Part shown: positions 6,502 through 10,539 of the stretch, piece after piece
Numbering within the stretch: position 1 is the first letter of the stretch
Layout of the letters: every line of letters starts with the position of its first letter
Position numbers and translations under genes: made by a program
The notes under the pieces: generated by a model
What the model saw: the letters and a program-made list of their open reading frames with translations, nothing else
Told to the model about the DNA's origin: nothing
Database searches by the model: none
Source of the DNA: Clostridiaceae bacterium
GTDB lineage: Bacteria > Bacillota > Clostridia > Saccharofermentanales > Fastidiosipilaceae
Direction: 5' to 3'
Length of the DNA stretch: 10,539 nucleotides
Assembly (NCBI GenBank): GCA_012514965.1
Contig: JAAYZH010000136.1
Location: 1-10,539, forward strand

Positions 6502-7566
6502 ATGAGCAAAATCGACGAGATCAACAGAGAGAAATGGATTCTGGGCGCCTTCCCTGAATGGGGCACCTGGGTCAACGAAGAGATCGACAGTACCGTGGTC
6601 GAGAAGGGCAGCTTCGCCATGTGGTGGCTGGGCTGTGTCGGCATCTGGTTCAAGACAGAGAATGACACGAACCTGGCGATTGACCTCTGGTTTGGCAACG
6701 GCAAACGCACGCAGCAGGTAGCTGACATGAAGCCCTATCACCAGATGAGAAACATGATGGGCGTGAAGAAGCTGCAGCCGAACTTGCGTGCGAACCCCAT
6801 CGTCTATGATCCATTCGCCGTGACCAAGTGCGACGCAGTGCTGTCCACGCACTATCATAATGACCATATTGACCCTTTCTTTGCCAAAGCCGTGCTCGAC
6901 AACTGCGGACCGGACGTACCCTTCATAGGACCGCTGGAGAGCGTCAAAATGTGGCGTGCCTGGGGTGTTCCCGAAGAGCGTTTACGTGTCGTGAAGCCCG
7001 GTGACGTTGTGACCATCAAGGATACGGAGATTCACGTACTCGACTCTTACGACCGCACCTGCCTGGTCACTACAGAAGTCGGCGAAGATCTTGCCGGGGT
7101 CTGCCCGACGAACATGGACGAGAAAGCCGTGAACTACCTCTTCAAGATGCCCGGCGGCACGGTCTACCACAGCGGTGACTCGCACTACAGCGTGCGCTAT
7201 GCCGAAATAGGCAAGAAATTCGATATCGACATCGCGTTTGGCTCCTACGGCGAGAACCCGCCCGGCGCCCAGGACAAAATGACCTCCATCGATATTCTGC
7301 GCATGGCAGAATCGCTGCGCTGCAAGGTGGTTATCCCCATTCACTACGATGTCTGGACGAATTTCAAGGCCGACCCCAAGGAAATTCTGATGCTCTATAA
7401 CTACAAGAAGAATGCCTTGCAGTACAAGTTCCGGCCTTTCCTCTGGGATGTCGGCGGCAAGTATGTCTGGCCTGAGGACAAAGACCTCATCGAGTACCAT
7501 TACCGTCGCGGTTTCGAAGATGCGTTCGAAGAAGAACCGAACGTACCATTCACCTCCATACTGTAA
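6502..7566 (+). CDS. ulaG: L-ascorbate-6-phosphate lactonase
   Basis: Hydrolyses the lactone ring of L-ascorbate 6-phosphate to 3-keto-L-gulonate 6-phosphate in the cytoplasm. At 354 residues from ATG 6502 it has the length I recall for E. coli UlaG, with conservation from end to end: [17 protein letters not shown] (12-28), [14 protein letters not shown] (38-51), [10 protein letters not shown] (87-96), [12 protein letters not shown] (208-219) and [11 protein letters not shown] near the C-terminus. The metallo-beta-lactamase metal site is [10 protein letters not shown] (115-124: His117, His119, Asp121, His122), with HSGDSHYS (223-230, Asp226) and [11 protein letters not shown] (278-288, His281). 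AGGAGG at 6492-6497 fixes the start; an in-frame TTG at 6454 would add 16 unconserved residues. A 44-nt gap separates it from the propeller gene, and a strong terminator follows. It is the most diagnostic marker of ascorbate catabolism here. Confidence 0.96.
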   Translation: MSKIDEINREKWILGAFPEWGTWVNEEIDSTVVEKGSFAMWWLGCVGIWFKTENDTNLAIDLWFGNGKRTQQVADMKPYHQMRNMMGVKKLQPNLRANPIVYDPFAVTKCDAVLSTHYHNDHIDPFFAKAVLDNCGPDVPFIGPLESVKMWRAWGVPEERLRVVKPGDVVTIKDTEIHVLDSYDRTCLVTTEVGEDLAGVCPTNMDEKAVNYLFKMPGGTVYHSGDSHYSVRYAEIGKKFDIDIAFGSYGENPPGAQDKMTSIDILRMAESLRCKVVIPIHYDVWTNFKADPKEILMLYNYKKNALQYKFRPFLWDVGGKYVWPEDKDLIEYHYRRGFEDAFEEEPNVPFTSIL

Positions 7567-7574
7567 ATAGTTGT

Positions 7575-7603
7575 CCAAAAGCGGCCCCGCGGGCCGCTTT
7601 TGG
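7575..7603. terminator. Strong hairpin terminator after ulaG
   Basis: CCAAAAGCGGCC (7575-7586) pairs perfectly with GGCCGCTTTTGG (7592-7603), and a further C-G pair leaves a 3-nt loop. The GC-rich core is flanked by A4 and T4 within the stem, the shape of a bidirectional intrinsic terminator, although the T run is short. It starts eight bases after the UlaG stop and divides the cluster into two transcription units. Confidence 0.85.
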
Positions 7604-7638
7604 CTTCCCGCGACAGACTTCCGCATCCTATAGACTAG

Positions 7639-7656
7639 CAACCTGAGGTTAGGTTG
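7639..7656. promoter_or_regulatory. Inverted repeat upstream of the araD-type gene
   Basis: CAACCT (7639-7644) and AGGTTG (7651-7656) are perfect inverted arms around GAGGTT; an alternative dyad AACC-TGA-GGTT (7640-7650) overlaps. It lies between the ulaG terminator and the ribosome site of the next gene. An AT-rich tract follows, with a possible -10 TATTAT at 7659-7664 but no clear -35. It could be an operator or part of a leader structure. It shares no obvious sequence with the dyads at 2654-2678. Confidence 0.3.
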
Positions 7657-7692
7657 TTTATTATTAATCAATAAGCCCTTTAGGAGGACGCG

Positions 7693-8400
7693 ATGCATTT
7701 TGAAGCGTTAAAACAGAGAGTCTACCATGCCAACATGACCTTGCCGGCTTTGGACCTCGTGATTTTCACGTGGGGCAACGTCAGCGAAGTCGACAGAGAA
7801 GCCGGCGTTTTCGCCATCAAACCCAGCGGTGTTGCCTATGACGAGCTGCGCGCGGAGGACATCGTAGTGGTGTCGCTCGAGACCGGTGAGACCGTAGAAG
7901 GCACGCTCAACCCTTCCAGCGATACAGCTACCCATCGCTATCTATACAGAGCCTTCCCGGATCTGGGCGGCATCGTCCACACCCATTCGCCCTGGGCGGT
8001 CAGCTGGGCGCAGGCCTGCCGCGCACTTCCGGCCTACGGCACTACCCACGCCGACTATTTCTATGGTGAAGTACCCTGTACTCGCAAGCTGAGCGACGCT
8101 GAGATGGCAGAAGCGTATGAGATGAATACGGGCAAAGTCATCGTCGAGACCTTCCAGGCGCAGGCGAAAGACCCCATGGCCGTTCCGGCTGTGCTGGTTG
8201 CCGGACATGGGCCCTTCGCGTGGGGCAAGTCAGGGGAGAATGCGGTCCACAATGCGAAAGTACTCGAGGAGTGCTGCAAGATGGCCTCCCAGGCAGAGAT
8301 CATCAATCCCCGGGTAGAACCGATCGAACAGGGTCTCCTGGACAAACACTATATGCGTAAGCACGGCCCGGATGCGTACTACGGGCAGAAGAAGGAGTAA
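7693..8400 (+). CDS. araD: L-ribulose-5-phosphate 4-epimerase, AraD/UlaF type
   Basis: Converts L-ribulose 5-phosphate to D-xylulose 5-phosphate in the cytoplasm, the last dedicated step of both the ascorbate and arabinose routes. The 235 residues match the class II aldolase/epimerase family. [10 protein letters not shown] (26-35) and KPSGVAYD (43-50) form the phosphate-binding part. Zinc ligands are visible as Asp77 (NPSSDTATH), His96 and His98 (GGIVHTHS) and His172 ([10 protein letters not shown]). Catalytic Asp121 ([16 protein letters not shown]) and Tyr230 in the C-terminal [18 protein letters not shown] are also present. AGGAGG at 7682-7687 sets the start. The sequence looks close to AraD; no arabinose isomerase or ribulokinase is present here, so a role with UlaG/UlaE is more likely, and the symbol ulaF would be equally acceptable. 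The transketolase start is seven bases downstream of its stop. Confidence 0.94.
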   Translation: MHFEALKQRVYHANMTLPALDLVIFTWGNVSEVDREAGVFAIKPSGVAYDELRAEDIVVVSLETGETVEGTLNPSSDTATHRYLYRAFPDLGGIVHTHSPWAVSWAQACRALPAYGTTHADYFYGEVPCTRKLSDAEMAEAYEMNTGKVIVETFQAQAKDPMAVPAVLVAGHGPFAWGKSGENAVHNAKVLEECCKMASQAEIINPRVEPIEQGLLDKHYMRKHGPDAYYGQKKE

Positions 8401-8407
8401 TAGCAAG

Positions 8408-10393
8408 ATGAGTGACACAATGCAGCAACGAGCAATCAATCAAGCCCGCGGCCTGGCCATCGACCAGGTAGAGAAGGCGAACTCCGGCCACCCCGGACTG
8501 CCCCTGGGCTCAAGTCCGATGCTCTTTGAGCTGATGGCAAAACACATGAAGTTCAACCCCGCGAACCCCTACTGGGCCGACCGCGACCGCTTCGTGCTGA
8601 GCGCAGGCCATGCTTCGGCCATGCTCTACTCCATGGGTTATCTCTTTGGCTATGGTTACACCATTGAAGATCTCAAGGGCTTCCGCCAATTTGGCACACA
8701 TACTCCTGGTCACCCGGATTATGATCTCGCTCGCGGCGTCGAGATGACTACCGGACCCCTGGGCCAGGGCGTCGCAACGGCTGTCGGCATGGCTCTGGGC
8801 GAGCGTCGTCTGGCTGCTCTGTTCAACACGGACGAGCACGAGATCTTTGACCACTACACCTATGCTCTGGTCGGTGACGGCTGCCTGATGGAAGGTGTTT
8901 CGGCTGAAGCATCCTCATTCGCGGGGCACCTGGGTCTCGGCCGCCTGATCGTGCTCTATGATTCCAACAACATCACCATTGAGGGCAACACTGAGATCGC
9001 CTTCACGGAGAATGTCGGCCAGCGTTACCAGGCGTATGGCTGGGACTACCACTTCGTCGAGAACGGCAACGATGTCGAGGCTGTGGCTGCGGCGATCGAA
9101 GCTGCCAAGAAGGTCACAGACAAGCCCAGCTTGATCGAAGTCAAGACCAATATCGGCTACATGTCCCCGGTCCAGGACAGCGAGAAAGCCCACGGCTCAC
9201 CGCTCGGCGCGGAAGGCGTCCGCGTCACGAAGGAGCGTCTGGGTCTGGATCCGGACAAGCACTTCCACGTGGATGATGATGTCCTGGCTTATTGCCGCAG
9301 TGCCAAAGACAGCTGCAAGGCCACCGAACAAGCCTGGCTTGAAGTGGTCGAAGCCTACATCGCCTCCTCCGGTGACAAAGGCCGCCAGCTGCAGGACTAC
9401 CTCGAAGGCAAGAGCGTCGATCTGGCAGCCCTGCCCGGCTTCGCTGACTTCGACAAGGCCATGGCTACCCGCGAGACTTCGGGCGTCTGCCTGAACCGCT
9501 GGAGCGTGGCGGATCCTCTCCTGATCGGCGGCTCCGCTGACCTGGCCTCTTCCACGAAGACCGAGGTCAAAGACTCCGGCTGGATTGCGCGCGGAGATTT
9601 CGCTGCCAAAAACATCCACTACGGCGTACGTGAGCACGGTATGGGCGCGATTGCCAACGGCCTCGCCCTAATGGGTCTGCACAGCTACTGCGCGACTTTC
9701 ATGGTATTCACAGACTACATGCGCTACAGCATCCGCATGGCTGCCCTGATGAAGCTGCCGACCCTCTTTGTCATGACCCACGACAGTATCGGTGTCGGCG
9801 AAGACGGCGAGACGCATCAGCCCATCGAACACTACGCTTCGCTGCGCATTATCCCCCATCTGTGGTTCTGGCGTCCGGCTGACGGCCGCGAGACCGCTGC
9901 TGCATATTCGACCTGGCACCGCGAAGGGCCGACAGTCCTCTCGCTGAGCCGTCAGAAGCTGGCCCTGCTCGAGAACAGCTCAGTCGAAGACGCGCGCAAG
10001 GGCGGCTATGTTTTGGCCGAAGCCAACGTCAGCGACAACAAGCCTGCAATTATTCTCCTGGCCTCCGGTTCGGAAACCGAAATCGCGTTTGGCGCCTACA
10101 AGACGCTGGCCGATGAAGGTGTCTCCGTGCGTGTGGTCTCCATGCCCTGTATGGAAGCCTTCGAAGCACAGAGTGCCGAATACAAGGAATCTGTCCTGCC
10201 CAAGGCCGTGAAGAAGAGACTGTCCATCGAAGCGGGCTCCACAATCAGCTGGCGTTTCTACGTCGGCGAAGAGGGCTACTGCCTCGGCCTCGACCACTTC
10301 GGCGCATCCGGTCCGGCCTCGGTTCTCTACCAGGAGTACGGCCTCACCGCGGCGAATGCTGCCCGAATTGCCAAAGAGCTTCTGGCTCAATAA
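8408..10393 (+). CDS. tkt: Transketolase
   Basis: Full-length (661 residues) thiamine-diphosphate enzyme of the non-oxidative pentose phosphate pathway that transfers two-carbon ketol units from D-xylulose 5-phosphate. The ThDP-binding N-terminal domain shows SGHPG (26-30), SAGHAS (66-71), GPLGQG (116-121) and the ThDP/metal motif from GDGCLMEG (156-163) to DSNNITIEG (185-193). AHGSPLG supplies a further active-site His. The pyrimidine-binding domain has the cofactor-activating Glu in GVREHGMGAIANG, then THDSIGVGEDGETHQP. The C-terminal domain runs to the TAA. The start at 8408 is chosen because AAGGAG (8392-8397) is ten bases upstream; the longer in-frame start at 8372 overlaps the previous gene and adds a basic, unconserved tail. 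It is co-transcribed with the 4-epimerase and so disposes of the pathway product. No terminator is seen before the repeat array. Confidence 0.97.
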   Translation: MSDTMQQRAINQARGLAIDQVEKANSGHPGLPLGSSPMLFELMAKHMKFNPANPYWADRDRFVLSAGHASAMLYSMGYLFGYGYTIEDLKGFRQFGTHTPGHPDYDLARGVEMTTGPLGQGVATAVGMALGERRLAALFNTDEHEIFDHYTYALVGDGCLMEGVSAEASSFAGHLGLGRLIVLYDSNNITIEGNTEIAFTENVGQRYQAYGWDYHFVENGNDVEAVAAAIEAAKKVTDKPSLIEVKTNIGYMSPVQDSEKAHGSPLGAEGVRVTKERLGLDPDKHFHVDDDVLAYCRSAKDSCKATEQAWLEVVEAYIASSGDKGRQLQDYLEGKSVDLAALPGFADFDKAMATRETSGVCLNRWSVADPLLIGGSADLASSTKTEVKDSGWIARGDFAAKNIHYGVREHGMGAIANGLALMGLHSYCATFMVFTDYMRYSIRMAALMKLPTLFVMTHDSIGVGEDGETHQPIEHYASLRIIPHLWFWRPADGRETAAAYSTWHREGPTVLSLSRQKLALLENSSVEDARKGGYVLAEANVSDNKPAIILLASGSETEIAFGAYKTLADEGVSVRVVSMPCMEAFEAQSAEYKESVLPKAVKKRLSIEAGSTISWRFYVGEEGYCLGLDHFGASGPASVLYQEYGLTAANAARIAKELLAQ

Positions 10394-10395
10394 GA

Positions 10396-10539
10396 ACACT
10401 GCGTTTCTAGAGAGTGCTTCGCTCCTGGAGAATACTGCGTTCCTGGAGAGTATTGCGTTTCTAGAGAGCACTGCGTTCCTAGAGAATATTGCGTCTATAG
10501 AAAGCACTGCGTTCCTAGAGAATACTTCGTTCCTAAAGA
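10396..10539. repeat. 18-nt tandem repeat array, eight units, truncated by window end
   Basis: Eight contiguous 18-nt units (10396, 10414, 10432, 10450, 10468, 10486, 10504, 10522) share the consensus RYACTGCGTTCCTAGAGA with no spacers. Units 5 and 7 are identical, and the last four look like a 36-nt dimer repeat. Bases 5, 7, 8, 13, 16 and 18 are invariant; differences are mostly transitions. The array begins two bases after the transketolase stop and reaches the last base of the window, so its true length is unknown. The lack of spacers rules out CRISPR. Because 18 is a multiple of three, several frames stay open, including the one in phase with transketolase. Confidence 0.93.

Noticed and set aside
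5868..6728. 286-codon minus-strand open frame opposite the propeller and ulaG genes
   Set aside because: It is Arg/Pro/Ser-rich, spans two well-supported genes and their gap, and shows no recognisable domain.
7693..8400. Arabinose-utilisation operon
   Set aside because: The 4-epimerase resembles AraD, but neither an arabinose isomerase nor a ribulokinase is present, and UlaG with UlaE point to an ascorbate-type route.
9980..10507. Minus-strand open frame starting in the 18-nt array with an LSRNAV-type repeat
   Set aside because: The repeat gives an open frame by its multiple-of-three length, and the rest is antisense to transketolase; no ribosome site was found at its start.
10396..10539. 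CRISPR array
   Set aside because: The 18-nt units are directly contiguous with no unique spacers, and no cas genes are present.

Overview
The window looks like chromosome from an anaerobic, probably Firmicutes/Clostridia-type bacterium. The pointers are strong AGGAGG-type ribosome binding sites, a moderately high-GC coding style, a DeoR-family sugar regulator and a compact pentose-phosphate sugar operon. The taxon is an inference; there is no rRNA or other marker gene here.

Layout. Bases 1-302 are a decaying 87-nt tandem repeat (a dimer of ~44- and 43-nt half-units), followed by a short leader and an MFS transporter of the UMF1/Atg22-like family (412-1737, +). This gene converges on a DeoR-family repressor gene (1795-2565, -), with a shared hairpin terminator between them. 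A 430-nt control region separates the repressor from a divergent, tightly packed operon on the + strand: FGGY carbohydrate kinase, L-ribulose-5-phosphate 3-epimerase (UlaE type), an unrecognised 361-residue probable beta-propeller protein, and L-ascorbate-6-phosphate lactonase (UlaG). A strong hairpin terminator follows UlaG. A second two-gene unit then encodes L-ribulose-5-phosphate 4-epimerase (AraD/UlaF type) and a full-length transketolase. Immediately after the transketolase stop codon an 18-nt tandem repeat array (eight units) runs off the end of the window.

How the genes fit together. UlaG, UlaE and AraD/UlaF are three of the four enzymes that turn L-ascorbate 6-phosphate into D-xylulose 5-phosphate, and transketolase passes that product into the pentose phosphate pathway. 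Two expected parts of the classical ula pathway are absent: the UlaABC phosphotransferase system that imports and phosphorylates ascorbate, and UlaD, the 3-keto-L-gulonate-6-phosphate decarboxylase. In their place are an MFS carrier, an FGGY kinase and the propeller protein. The most interesting reading is a PTS-independent ascorbate (or related lactone) pathway in which uptake is by a secondary carrier, phosphorylation is by an ATP-dependent sugar kinase, and the decarboxylase is either elsewhere in the genome or replaced. Enzyme family calls are well supported; the pathway as a whole is inference from gene content.
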